NCBI RefSeq assembly: GCF_000346465.2
Contig: NC_034009.1
Location: 41,611,897-41,675,896, forward strand
Length of the DNA stretch: 64,000 nt
Source of the DNA: Prunus persica
Lineage: Eukaryota; Streptophyta; Magnoliopsida; Rosales; Rosaceae
Direction: 5' to 3'
Shown here: positions 12,499-23,944 of the stretch, piece after piece
Layout: every line of letters begins with the position of its first letter
How positions within the stretch are numbered: position 1 is the first letter of the stretch
Notes under the pieces: model-generated
Databases searched by the model: none
Told to the model about the DNA's origin: nothing
What the model saw: the letters and a program-made list of their open reading frames with translations, nothing else
Made by a program: the position numbers and the translations under genes

Positions 12499-12785
12499 CT
12501 AGCCTCTCTGCACGCGCTTCTGCGCCTGCGAGAGTTTTTTTTTTTTTTAAATTTAAATTTATTTTAGAATTAAAAAAGATAATGGATAATTGTGTTCCAT
12601 AAAAATAGGATCCATTATCTGAATTTTCTTTTAATTTTAATTTTTTTAATATGAAAAATTGTGAATTTACCATATTATCCTCATTTAATTAATAATTTTA
12701 ATTCTTAATGTTTGCATTAACCAAGGGCATTTTCTGGTATTTTGAATGTTTCACCATTCTCTGCCTTTTGCTTTATATATATAGA
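12499..12785 (-). mobile_element. non-autonomous Helitron (287 bp)
   Basis: On the minus strand the element starts TCTATATATATAAAGC (12785 downward) and ends CTAG (12502-12499). A GC-rich hairpin sits just before the end: GCGC arms within CTCTCGCAGGCGCAGAAG, then CGCGTGCAGAGAGG. The base on each side gives insertion between A and T. A TC start, a CTRR end with subterminal hairpin, no target duplication and an A|T insertion site together define Helitrons. It is far too short to encode the Rep/helicase protein. Confidence 0.75.
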
Positions 12786-12999
12786 TTAAGGGAGGGGGAT
12801 TTGAACACATTATTTCGGATGCATGATAATTATTTTTAACCACTTAAACTACAAACTCCTTACAAAATTTGACTACTGTAATTGTCCTGAACGGGTCTCC
12901 CACTTGAACACATTATCTTATATAGAATGTTTTGAGTTTATTTTTAAACATTGGGTTACCTTGTAAGCTAATATTCATTAAATTGGATTAACTTTTAAG

Positions 13000-13203
13000 T
13001 AAATTTAGGTTTTAACCAAAAGAAAACTTTCACTTTTGGAAAAAACTAAAGCTTTTTCAAAAAAGACAGAAAAACCTCTCAACTTTCAAATCAAAGACAT
13101 GAAAATGTAAAGGATTCCTTAGGAAATCCAAAAATAAATAAGAGCAATTTTGTCTATTTTGACTTCTTTTAAAATCTCTCTCTTTTGGGTTTTTCAAAAT
13201 CTA
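13000..13203 (+). repeat. dispersed repeat, copy 2
   Basis: This is the second copy of the repeat at 10597-10805, in the same orientation and about 2.4 kb away. The copies have diverged by scattered substitutions and small indels. Confidence 0.65.
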
Positions 13204-13506
13204 GTATTTTATCACATATAAAATAGGTTTTTGATGTGTTGGCTTGGCGCATAGTGTCATTTTCTCTCTATTTGTGCCATCTTTTTCCATTTCTTTTCAT
13301 TGTTGTTCATGTGGTGATAGAAATGGGTTTGTTGAAAACCCAATTCTGCCTTTAATGATGGACCAAGTTGAACTTTCAACTATGTTTGGGCATAAATATA
13401 TGCGTTATGAAAGATCCTTTTCTTCCTTTTTTGTTAGGTATAATGGCCAAACGATTCTTTTATTTTTATTATTTTTATTTTTATATAAGAGATATTTTAT
13501 TTTACA

Positions 13507-13950
13507 TTAGCCTCTCTGCACGCGCTTCCGCGCTTGCGAGAGGTTTTTTTAAAAAAATAAGTAAATTTATTTTAGAATTAAAAAAGATAATGGGTAGTTG
13601 TGTTCCATAAAAATAGGATCCATTATCTGCTTTTTCTTTTTCTTTTAATTTTTTTAAATATGAAAAAGTGTGAATTTACCATATTATCCTCATTTAATTA
13701 ATAATTTGAATTCTTAATGTTTGCATTAACCAAGGGCATTTTCTGGTATTTTGAATGTTTTACCATTCTCTGCCTTTTGCTTTATATTTTTCTTTTTCTT
13801 TTAATTTTTTTAAATATGAAAAAGTGTGAATTTACCATATTATCCTCATTTAATTAATAATTTGAATTCTTAATGTTTGCATTAACCAAGGGCATTTTCT
13901 GGTATTTTGAATGTTTCACCATTCTCTGCCTTTTGCTTTATATATATAGA
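13507..13950 (-). mobile_element. non-autonomous Helitron with internal duplication (444 bp)
   Basis: It has the same termini as the element at 12499-12785: TCTATATATATAAAGC at 13950 downward, and a hairpin followed by CTAA at 13510-13507. It again sits between A and T. A segment of about 157 bp is present twice in tandem (about 13636-13793 and 13794-13950), which explains the greater length. The body matches the first Helitron. Confidence 0.75.
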
Positions 13951-14652
13951 TTATATAAATAAAAAAAAAATTTTAATTTTAATTTCAATTTATGTGGCAT
14001 AGGTCCTGACCTATTTTACTATTTCATTAAGAGAAATTAGTGAATATTATTAACTTTATGTGCATGTAAATATATAGGTGGTATAGCTAACATTTTCCCT
14101 AAAACTTATAAACAAATTTAATAAATGAGAATGTTTTCATCTCCAACTAATTTAACTTATTTTTTTATACATAAGTCGGTTGGTATGCGTGTGCAAAAAT
14201 TAACAAATAAGTATATGTGAGTTAAGTTAGTTGGCGGATACAGTGACTCCGTCTTTTAATACTTGAGTTCGAATATCATTTCTTGTAATTTAACAATTTG
14301 ATTAGTTTTTTGATAATAAAAAAAATATAAAAATGAAAGATAATCTCATTGAGCCCAATTTTTGATGTCCTCCTCATATCTCATAGATAGCATATGATAT
14401 TTGAAAGGGAAGCAGACAGAATAGGACGTTTCATTCAAAATTAAAAGTAGGACTAGTTGAGAATAGAAATTGAACAAGAAAGCCAAATCTCTACTAATAA
14501 TAGAGAGGTTAATTAATTCGTTACGCGAAAAAACCCAAAACACACTCTATTGTCTATTTGCCTATTTGTCCATCCCCATCACCTGAAAAAGAAAGGAAGG
14601 AAAGTCCATCACAACTGTACCCATCATTGGCTTGGCTTCAACTCAAATTCAA

Positions 14653-14656
<4 letters not shown>
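13951..14656. other. AT-rich intergenic DNA and putative promoter of the fucosyltransferase gene
   Basis: No coding frame is recognised. The last 100 to 200 bp before the CT microsatellite are the likely promoter and 5' UTR of the gene starting at 14789. Confidence 0.35.

Positions 14657-14684
<28 letters not shown>
14657..14684 (+). repeat. (CT)14 microsatellite in the 5' UTR
   Basis: A perfect CT dinucleotide run about 105 bp before the start codon of the O-fucosyltransferase-family gene. CT tracts are common in plant 5' UTRs, and length polymorphism is likely. Confidence 0.9.
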
Positions 14685-14687
<3 letters not shown>

Positions 14688-14788
14688 ATACTATTTCTCC
14701 TAAAAATCTTGCTGCAACTCTCTGAATCAGAGAACCCATCTTTTTCTCTTAACACACTCTCTCTAGAATTCTCTCACACTTCAATTGC

Positions 14789-17700
14789 ATGGGAATGAAG
14801 GCCAAGCCTCACCACCACCACCACTACAATGGCAATGGCGGTGTTGGTGGAGGTGGGAACGGCAGCGAGAGCAGCAGCAGCACATCACCCAGCCCACCAC
14901 CGTCACCCCGCCGACACTCCAGCACACTCTCCCACTGCCGCCGGAAGTTCCGGTCCAAACCCATCTCCGTCGTCGCCGGATTTCTTCTCCTCCGCCGATT
15001 CCTTCGGTTACTGGTGGTGCTGCCTCTGCTCTACGTCTCTGGGCTTATCATGTGTGTCGGCCCGTTCTCTGGTCTGGTGGGCCATACCCCTCTTCCCGGT
15101 TCTGTGTACCGTAGTCACGAAATGTTTGAGCTGCTCTGGCCTCACATTCAGGCTGATAATTCCACCCCAATTGAGGTTTGGCTTCTTGGGTTTCTCTCCT
15201 TTATTGTTTTGATGAATACCCTTTTTGTTGCTCTCTGTTTGTTTGGTTTCTGGGAAAATGCAGGAAAAGCGTCGTTCTCCATCAAAAGAGTAAAGCATGA
15301 AAAGTAAAAGCAATAAAATGTTTCGACTTCAGATTTTCATTTTGTAGCTAAAGGACAAAAACTTTACTTATACAAGACTATTGCAGCTTAAATCTGTGAT
15401 TTCAAAATTTTCCCTAAAGTTTTCCGATCAAATAAACAGTAGGATTGTAGCACAGTTACTTAGTTCTCGCTGTTCTTCTCTTTTTCCCAGTGTTTCTCTA
15501 AAGAAACGCTTGTACAGTATCTGAATTATATGAACTTTCTGATATCTGAACGTGGAAGTTAGTTATGGGTAGAAGAATTTTATTTGAATTTGGTCTGGGG
15601 CATCTTTATTTTGAAAGCAAAAGGAGTTGATAGTTTATGAAAACGGGGAATTTGCAGATAGTCAAACTTTGATGTGGATACGTTTAGATCCTAATTTTGC
15701 TTTCAAGTACTACTGTAATGGCCATTATCACTTGCTCAGTTATTTTGCCACTGTGCTCTGCTCCTCAATTGTTGCTGAATTTAACGTGCAGTGAAATTTT
15801 GCTATAATGCTATTAACCAAGATGATATGTTGTTTCTTGCTGTAGTTGTCTTCTGTGTGGAGATACAGAAGAAAGCTGAAAGAGCAGAAGCCATGCCCGC
15901 CTTCGACTGCTGGACTACAGTTAGGTATTTTCAAGACAGCACAATCTTGTATTAAGATGGCTGCTACAATTTTGACAAACTATTAAATTTACTTGTGGGA
16001 AATTGAAGGTTTGGTAGTTTTGGAATCAATGGTCGTAAATCTTTATCTGATAGTTTTTTTTTGGCACCTAATATATTCTCCATTGAATTTCAGAGTCCCC
16101 TGGCCCTAGTGTTTACTTGATTGTGGAGGTTAATGGTGGTCTTAACCAACAACGCTCTGCGGTATGCTACTTGTCCTATTATTCTTATATTACTTCAATT
16201 TTCATTTGTTTTCTTTGAAAACTAGAGCATTAAGGCTACCAGATATCTATGGTGTGTTTTTTGGTAACTTCACATATCTCCTATGTGCTGGAATATACAG
16301 TTTGTTCTTCCTACTAAAACATGCTTTTTCACAGATTTGCAATGCCGTGGCTCTTGCTGGACTCTTGAATGCAATTCTCGTTATTCCTAACTTTGAATTT
16401 CATAATGTTTGGAGGGATCCAAGGTAAAGGAACTATATTATTAAAGTCCTGACTCTTAAAACTTTAAATAATAGTTCTTTCAATGAAGAAAATTGATTCA
16501 ATACTGCATTATAGTTTAGCATTGCCTCATTAATCTTGATAAGTGTGTATAACCATGTCTAACCAACTTCAATGTGTCCGGAGCTAAAATGGGGTTGTCA
16601 GGTTCATACGCAGTCGTCATCTAAATGACCAATAACATCTATTGAAAAGCCTGTCATGTGATAGGAGAACTTGGAGCTTATAGACAGCATGAGGAGAATG
16701 ATCTCTTTATAATCTTGCGTTAAATGATCTTGTGAAATTTCCTTATTGTGCTTTCAATTCAAATATAAAAAAGTATCTTTTGTTTGGCAGCACTTTTGGT
16801 GATATATATGATGAAGATCATTTCATAGCCGCCCTTGAAGGCCATGTTAAAGTGGTTAAAGAGCTACCTGAGATGGTATTGGAGAGATATGATCACAGCA
16901 TCGCTAACATACCAACCCTTCGTGTCCAAGCTTGGGCTCCTGTCCGTTATTACAAAGGAGAAGTTTATCCTATCCTGCAGAGGCAGGGGTAGGTACTGAA
17001 CTATTTTTTTTTTCCATTCTATATCAATTTTCTTTTTGGAAGTTAATTCTGTTGTTTTTGCTTGCTTTTTGGTTTATGCAGGGTAATCCGCATAGCTCCA
17101 TTTGCTAATAGATTAGCAATGAATGTCCCACCTTCTATTCAGCATTTAAGATGCCTTGCTAATTATGAAGCATTGAAGTTCTCTTCTCCCATATCAAATT
17201 TGGCAAGGAAACTAGTTGAACGAATGACTGAGATGAGTTCAAGGACTGGTGGAAAGTATGTTTCAATCCACCTCCGTTTTGAGGAGGTAATGGAGCTTAT
17301 TTTCTGTAAATTGTTAAAAGTTTTTGGTTCATCTTATGTTTAATGGTCAAGAAAATTAATCATGTTATCAACTGTCTTTCTTCATCCTGCAGGACATGGT
17401 GGCATTCTCATGTTGTTTGTATGATGGGGGAGAGGCTGAAAATAGTGAAATGAATTCAATTCGACAAAAAGGATGGGGAGATAAGTTCAAACGAAAAGGC
17501 CGTGTAACTCTGCCTGGTCTCAATCGGATTGATGGAAAATGCCCACTAACCCCTTTGGAGGTAATCTACTTTGATAACTATTATTGCTTTTTAGACCTGT
17601 AACTTTGAATGTAAGGTGTTCCAGATAAACCTTTGGCGTTAATCTACTTTGATAACTTTTGTTGCTTTTTAGACCTTTAGAACTTTGAATGTAAGGTATT

Positions 17701-18820
17701 CCCGATAAACCTTTTTTTAAAGGAGAAAATGTGGTTATGTTAGATTCTAATTTTGTTGTCATAATTCCACATGTATCTCGTACTTTCTTGCTCATAGCTG
17801 TCTACCGTGGAGAAATAATCTCTTTCCTGCACATTTGTTGTCAGTGTAGGTTGGAATGATGCTGCGGGGTATGGGGTTTGATAATAGCACTTCAATTTAT
17901 TTAGCCTCAGGAAAAATCTACTGGGCAGAGAAACATTTAGCCCCTCTGGTAAAGATGTTTCCCTATCTGCATACAAAGGAGTCTCTTGCAACACCAGATG
18001 AGCTTGCTCCTTTTAAGGTACATATCTTACTAGCTTTTATTAACTGTGTGCCAAGAGAGTATTTTGGAATTGGTGAAACAATCACTTTGAAATCTACCTC
18101 CCCAAAAGTTTATCTACTCTGGCTCTACTTCTATCTTTGAAATTGTAAAGTTCAGCCTGGTTAAATTCATGATTTTAGTAATGGGTTGACAAATGCTATG
18201 AACTCCGAAGAAACCAATCTGTACCAAAAATGAAATAGCCACTCTCATGTTGAGCTTCCACATACTTGCTCTAAATCTGGTTATCTCTTTTGCTAGGGAT
18301 ATTCTTCGAGATTGGCAGCTTTGGATTATACAGTATGCTTGTCTAGTGAGGTTTTTGTAACAACACAGGGTGGGAACTTCCCACATTTCCTAATGGGTCA
18401 TCGGAGATTCCTTAATGGTGGACATGCCAAGACCATTATACCTGATAAGCGCAAGCTTGTTGTTTTACTGCATGACATGAGTATCAGGTATTGTGTAGGT
18501 GTAGTTTATGTAAAATAGCGTAGGTGTAGTTTCTGTAAAATAAAAGACTTTCTGCTTGCAACACCCTTTTTAAGATTTCAAGTTTATATATGCTAACAGT
18601 AGGCTTATATGCAAACTCTGTATATATTTGGTTTTGCAGCTGGAAAGATTTCAAACTTGAGATGGAAGCAATGCTCACGGAAAGTGACCGCAAGGGAAAG
18701 ATAATACCTAGAGTGAAAAAATTCACCAAAAAATCTTCTGTATACAGCTACCCTTTGCCAGATTGTGGGTGTCTCCAAAAACACAATAGCACTCGGATTG
18801 ACCCATCTGCACATTCTTGA
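14789..18820 (+). CDS. GDP-fucose protein O-fucosyltransferase family protein
   Basis: Predicted type II Golgi membrane glycosyltransferase that would transfer fucose from GDP-fucose to protein or glycan. The acceptor is unknown. Exons are 14789-15175, 15846-15924, 16094-16161, 16335-16423, 16791-16988, 17082-17286, 17393-17560, 17850-18017, 18297-18487 and 18640-18820, giving 577 aa. Residues 1-58 are cytosolic and low-complexity (poly-His, poly-Ser, Pro-rich). A basic-flanked hydrophobic segment at about 60-91 is the signal anchor. The lumenal part has the family landmarks: [39 protein letters not shown], the HLRFEEDM motif at 337-344 with the conserved Arg that binds GDP-fucose in this fold, SGKIYW, and the [17 protein letters not shown] block near the end. 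The start at 14789 is the first ATG, and a second is at codon 3. The intron after exon 7 carries a local duplication of the donor region. Confidence 0.9.
17553..17720 (+). repeat. tandem ~84-bp duplication spanning an exon-intron junction
   Basis: Two copies start near 17553 and 17632 with CCTTTGG, then TAATCTACTTTGATAAC, and end near GATAAACCTTT. The first contains the functional exon 7 donor (GGAG|GTAATC). In the second the same site reads GGCGTTAATC and the GT is lost. Confidence 0.75.
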
Positions 18821-19795
18821 TTTTCATGACAATCTAGGAGATGAAAAAACAAACCTAAAGCTTCAAAAGTTTCTTTTACCTGTGCCGTCATCAGACACGA
18901 TTTATATTGGGGCCTTGGCCTCTTTTCTACTGTGGATTTTGAAGCGGCTCATTGCTCTAAAGCCTGTTGGGAAAATGTAGATAGTCCTCACAGCAGGTTT
19001 TCCAATTTTGGTTGCAGTAGGATTCCCTTATTTCATGTTATTCTTTTTTCCCTTTTTCGTATGGATATGTCAGGAGCAGCCTCTGGCAATGTTGGGGCAT
19101 TGTTCAACATTTGTCGTACATAGATTGGATGTTTGACATATAAGTTTTTAGCTAGATATGACATTCCAGCTCGGGTCAGATGGGGTTTAGGGGTTGATAC
19201 GCTGGTTTTGCAGTTTGATTGTTTTTCGTTAGCCTTCAAGGCATTTCTGAATTCTGAGTACATAAATACTTTGTTCTTGCAAGTTTGCGCATCGTTTTGT
19301 ATCTTGGAAACAACTTTGATATAGTAAGTACAGCGGCTGCATTGTTTTCTTTAATCAACAGAGAGGAGGATTCGATTTTGGGACCTATTTCGATATTACA
19401 AGACCAAGAGTCAGCTTGATATGTGAAAATATTTAGTGTACCAATTGAGATGACTTGTTCTTTCAATATTAAAAAGAGAAATAACGCTAGATTAAGAAGT
19501 AGACAGTCATGTACTACTTGTTACATATATATTAACTTCACCTTATGCATTACTATAAACTATTGTTAAATTTTTGTAATGAAAGCAATAAAATTTGATT
19601 ATGGTTAACCATAATATAACATATGGTACAAAACCAGTGCACTTGTAAACATGAGTTAAGATTACTTCATCATGGAAGTATGCCATGCCCGTGTCTAAGG
19701 TAAGGGTAAATATGACATTTTCGGTTTCATCTTTTGCTGTATTTTTTTAAAAAGAAATTTTAAAGTTGATAGACGTTAAAACGACGATATCTGTC
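18821..19795. other. 3' UTR of the fucosyltransferase gene and intergenic spacer
   Basis: No further coding frame is recognised. AT-rich sequence from about 19470 onward leads into the PPR promoter. Confidence 0.4.
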
Positions 19796-19877
19796 AGAAT
19801 TCATTTGAAGCCTCCGTCGGCGGTGGCGTGGGTGCTTAAACTTGACCACGTGTTAGAAGCCCATGTAAGGCAAAGCA

Positions 19878-19909
19878 CTGGGCCCTCACTACAAACATGT
19901 AGGGCCCAG
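19878..19909. promoter_or_regulatory. palindromic GGGCCC promoter motifs upstream of the PPR gene
   Basis: CTGGGCCCT (19878-19886) and AGGGCCCAG (19901-19909) form a perfect 9-bp inverted repeat around 14 bases, 54 to 85 bp before the PPR start. TGGGCC is the site II element bound by TCP factors in promoters of many plant organelle and ribosome genes. Use here is inferred from position. Confidence 0.5.
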
Positions 19910-19962
19910 TCTAGCGGCGGGCACGTGCTTGTATTATTGGCGATGCACGAGCTCATATTCAA

Positions 19963-22044
19963 TTGACCATGGAAATTGTGTATTTGAACCGCATAGCTCT
20001 AGCTTTGCGCCAATGCGGGCGAGTTCGCGCCTCGAATCACGGCAAATCATTTCATTGCCAATTGATCAAGCTCGGCGTTTGGAATGACGTGTTCCTTGCC
20101 AACAATCTGATTTCCATGTACGTTGGATTTCCTTGTTTAGAAGACGCACGGAAAGTGTTCGATGAAATGCCTGACAAGAACGTTGTTACATGGACCACAA
20201 TGGTCTCTGGTTATACTAATTGTGGGAAACCTGAAAAGGCTGTGAGGCTATATAACCAGATGTTGGAGTCTGATTCAGAGACGCCCAATGGGTTCATGTA
20301 CTCTGCGGTTCTTAAAGCTTGTGGCATGGTGGGTTACATCAGAACGGGTAAATTGATTCATGAGAGGATATCTAGTGATAGGTTGGAGTTTGACACTGTT
20401 TTGATGAATGCCCTTTTGGACATGTACGTAAAATGTGGGAGTTTAAGTGATGCTAAGAAAGTTTTTGATGACATGTCGAGTAAAAACACCACTTCTTGGA
20501 ACACGATCATTTCGGGGTACACTAAGGCTGATTTGATGGATGAGGCAGTGAATTTGTTTCATCAAATGCAAGAGCCAAATGTTGTATCTTGGAACAGCAT
20601 TATTGCTGGTTTCGCAAACAATGGAAGCCCACGTGCTTTTGAATTTATGTGTTTAATGCACCGAGAAGGCCTCAGACTCGATGGTTTTACTTTCCCGTGT
20701 GCTCTTAAAACCTGCGGTCGCCACGGGTTGCTAGCTTCTGGGAAACAGATTCACTGTTATGCCACAAAGTCAGGTTTTGAGTCTGACTGTTTTACTGTGT
20801 CAGCTCTGGTTGATATGTATTCAAATTGCAATGGACTGACTGAAGCCATAAAGCTGTTTGATCAGCACTCAAGGTGCAATGCTTCCATTTCTGATAGTTT
20901 GGCACTTTGGAATTCTATGCTTTCAGGATATGTCATTAACGAACACAATAGTGCAGCTTTGGATTTAGTTTCAAAAATCCATTGCTCCGGTGCATGCATG
21001 GATTCCTACACTTTCAGCGGTGCTTTAAAGGCTTGCATCAGCTTACTCAACTTGAGACTTGGTCGTCAAGTGCATGGCTTGGTTGTCACCACAGGGTACG
21101 AGTTATATCATATTGTTGGAAGCATTCTTATAGATCTCTATGCAAGACTGGGGAACATTAAGGAAGCATTAGGATTGTTTGACAGGCTTCCGAAAAAAGA
21201 CACTGTAGCTTGGTCTGGTTTGATCATAGGGTGTGCTACAAAGGGACTAAGCTGGCTAGCCTTTTCACTGTTTCGGGATATGGTGTATTTGGATATTGAA
21301 GTAGATCAATTTGTCATTTCGTTTATTCTAAAAGTTTGTTCTAGTTTAACCTCTCTTGGAAGTGGCAAACAGGTTCATGCTTTCTGTGTTAAGAGTGGAT
21401 ATGAATCTGAGGAAGTTGTAGTAACATCCTTGCTTGATGTGTACTCAAAATGTGGTGAAATTGAGGATGGGTTAGCTCTGTTTGATTCTTTGGAAGAAAG
21501 AGACACCGTATGTTGGACGGGGATAATTGTGGGGTGTGGGCAAAATGGAAGAGCAGAGGAAGCAATTAGATTATTCCATCAGATGATAGAAGCAGGATTG
21601 AAGCCAAATGAAATTACATATCTAGGTGTTCTTTCTGCCTGTAGGCATGCTGGACTAGTTGAAGAGGCACGGACCATATTCAATTCCATGAAAATTGAAC
21701 ATGGAGTGGAACCTGGTTTAGAGCATTATTATTGCATGGTTGACATTCTCGGTCAAGCTGGATACTTTAAAGAGGCAGAACAGTTAATTGCTGAAATGCC
21801 ATTTGAGCCTGACCCAATCATATGGAGAACATTGCTCGGGGCCTGTGGAACTCATAAAAACACTGAACTTGTTAATGTTATTGCTGATCACATTCTCACA
21901 ACTTTGCCAGAAGACCCTTCCACATATGTGACACTTTCAAATGTTTATGCAGAATTGGGAATGTGGAATGATTTAAGCAAGGTTAGAGCAGCTGTCAAGA
22001 AAGTGGGTGCAAAAGAAGCAGGAAGGAGCTGGATTGAAGTTTGA
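19963..22044 (+). CDS. pentatricopeptide repeat protein, PLS class, E subgroup (At4g08210-like)
   Basis: Intronless 693-aa PPR protein, predicted to bind organellar RNA and direct an RNA-processing step, most often C-to-U editing for E-class members. Tandem P, L and S motifs run from about residue 10 to 590. Typical phrases are LISMY, ARKVFDEMPDKNVVTWTTMVSGY, SWNTIISGYTKA, LDMYVKCG, and ITYLGVLSACRHAGLVEEA. The C-terminal E region (LEHYYCMVDILGQAG through GRSWIEV) ends without a DYW deaminase domain, so editing would need a partner that supplies it. The organisation and wording match Arabidopsis At4g08210 as I recall it. Two in-frame ATGs lie at codons 1 and 3. A clear transit peptide is not evident, so the target organelle is open. 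The upstream site II palindrome suits an organelle-function gene. Confidence 0.93.
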   Translation: MTMEIVYLNRIALALRQCGRVRASNHGKSFHCQLIKLGVWNDVFLANNLISMYVGFPCLEDARKVFDEMPDKNVVTWTTMVSGYTNCGKPEKAVRLYNQMLESDSETPNGFMYSAVLKACGMVGYIRTGKLIHERISSDRLEFDTVLMNALLDMYVKCGSLSDAKKVFDDMSSKNTTSWNTIISGYTKADLMDEAVNLFHQMQEPNVVSWNSIIAGFANNGSPRAFEFMCLMHREGLRLDGFTFPCALKTCGRHGLLASGKQIHCYATKSGFESDCFTVSALVDMYSNCNGLTEAIKLFDQHSRCNASISDSLALWNSMLSGYVINEHNSAALDLVSKIHCSGACMDSYTFSGALKACISLLNLRLGRQVHGLVVTTGYELYHIVGSILIDLYARLGNIKEALGLFDRLPKKDTVAWSGLIIGCATKGLSWLAFSLFRDMVYLDIEVDQFVISFILKVCSSLTSLGSGKQVHAFCVKSGYESEEVVVTSLLDVYSKCGEIEDGLALFDSLEERDTVCWTGIIVGCGQNGRAEEAIRLFHQMIEAGLKPNEITYLGVLSACRHAGLVEEARTIFNSMKIEHGVEPGLEHYYCMVDILGQAGYFKEAEQLIAEMPFEPDPIIWRTLLGACGTHKNTELVNVIADHILTTLPEDPSTYVTLSNVYAELGMWNDLSKVRAAVKKVGAKEAGRSWIEV

Positions 22045-23944
22045 AGTTAAGAAATACTGCATTTTTAAATTGTATATGGTGCAGAAACTAACTTCCTTTG
22101 CATCCATATTTGGACGAACTACGATGCAGATACCATTCTGAAGTTAAGTCCCTACACGAGCTTAATCTCCGAAAAGAATCTCCGAAAACAGATGGCCCTT
22201 GGTGGCATAGTCCAAGGAGATTTTATTTTATTTTATGGTATGGTATGTCAAACCACTTCCTTAACTCTGTTTTAATTTTAAACCTACAAATCAATCTGAT
22301 TTTTTTCCCTCTTTCTTGAGGTTGAAATTTGGATCTAGCCAAGCCATCAAAAATTTCCCCTCTTAATAGAAGAAAATGATAGAAGCAGACTAATTTACTT
22401 ATGTAGTTCAACTGTGCTTTTCATTTTGTGCTTCTGCTGTCACTTGTCTATCATATTTGTTTTGTTTACTTATTGTTGTTTTCCTGTTTAATGCAGGTTT
22501 TGATACAGCTAACTGCATCATCTAAATGCACAGTTGCTCAGAAAGATCTCGGTACATAACCCTTATCTCTGGTCTATGCATAACTAATTTCTATTTTATC
22601 ATTGCTTCCTTCTTGCCATAAAAGGAAAGATACGCATTCCTCTTGGTCTTCACCTAATAAATCATATTTTCCTTGTATGGCAGAAGGGGGGAAAAAAGAG
22701 AGAAGCCAATTGAGCTGATCAGTTGTCAATTTTGCCTCTAGTCTTGCATGTGCCAATTGTTATCTTTCTGTCAAATAGGCTTTAACTACAAGTTATTGCT
22801 CTCATCCCAATCCAGGAAGAGGGTAAAAGATAAGATGGTCCTGGAAATTAAACCGGGTAAGCTGGTCCAACCCAAATGAGCTTGACCCGACAGAATTGGA
22901 GCAACAAGAGGAACATGGGTGGGCTCCACCAGTTGCAGGCAGTGAGGTCCTCCATCTTCACTGTTGAACGCAGATAAAACAGATCTTTGCTTTGTAAGGC
23001 CTCCACCGTGCAGAAATGGCAGAGAACTCTTTGTCATTTTCCCCCTCCTCCTCCTGACCTGACCCTTTCTCTCTCCTCTTTATAAAGTGAGAGCATGAGC
23101 TTCCCTTTCCTCAAGCATGCCTTGGATTATTCTTTCTTTTTCAGTTTTTTTACTGTCATCTATGGCTCATAACATAAAGTTAATACAGAAAAGCTACACA
23201 GATATTTACGTATAAAAAAAATTCATAATTTTCGCGCCTTTCTATTTTTGGCGCCAAACTTGACCGTATGGTGAAATTATTCTGGTGCATTACTAATTAC
23301 CACCTCATCTGTATATATATACATCGATTGAAAATGTGCAACATGTCATTTTCTAAAACAATTAAAGCATTTTTTAAATAATTTTATTCTAAAAGGTCAA
23401 AAAAGAGAGGTTATAATCTTGTATAAAAGATAAACGGAAGTATCATTGATTGAAGTGATGATACGGTATCTGTGTTTAGAGGTGGAAAGTAAATAAATTA
23501 TTATTTTAATTATATATATATATGAAATTATAAATAAATATCAAAAGTAGAGAGATGGGAGAGATCATGGAAACAAGTTGACTAAAAAAAGGAAGAAATC
23601 GGATGAGGACAAAATCGAGCCATACCGTTGCATGCACCATTGTTGTTGTTAGAACTTAGAACCTTCTAATCAAACACCAAGAAAATTCCAAATGATGAGA
23701 CAATGAGTACAAAAAAAGAGTCAAGAATTAGTAAAACTAGGGCGGGGCCCTCATATCAAGAATCCATGCGTAACCTTCTATCCTTATTGCTTTGCTCAGT
23801 AAAAACAAGACCAGAAGACATGAAATGACACAAGATTTGGAAGGTAGCTTCTGCCCTAGCAAGAGAATGCATTGAGCAGATTAGCATTTGAATTGAATTC
23901 ATGGTGCAATGGGCAACATATTTTAAATCTTATTTATTTTTAAT
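22045..23944. other. PPR 3' flank and intergenic DNA
   Basis: Small open frames here have no recognisable homology. At 22786-23110 there is a less AT-rich block with a CT-rich tract and a TTTATAAA box near 23079. It could be a promoter or a non-coding transcript, but no gene follows it. A (TA)n run lies near 23510. Confidence 0.35.

Noticed and set aside
15176..15307. Continuation of the fucosyltransferase exon 1 frame past 15175
   Set aside because: The family sequence resumes at 15846 ([11 protein letters not shown]), so the frame beyond the donor at 15176 is intron.
22786..23110. Possible microRNA precursor or small gene in a less AT-rich block with a TATA-like box
   Set aside because: I found no match to a plant microRNA I know and no convincing long hairpin. 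The minus-strand 83-codon frame has no recognisable homology.
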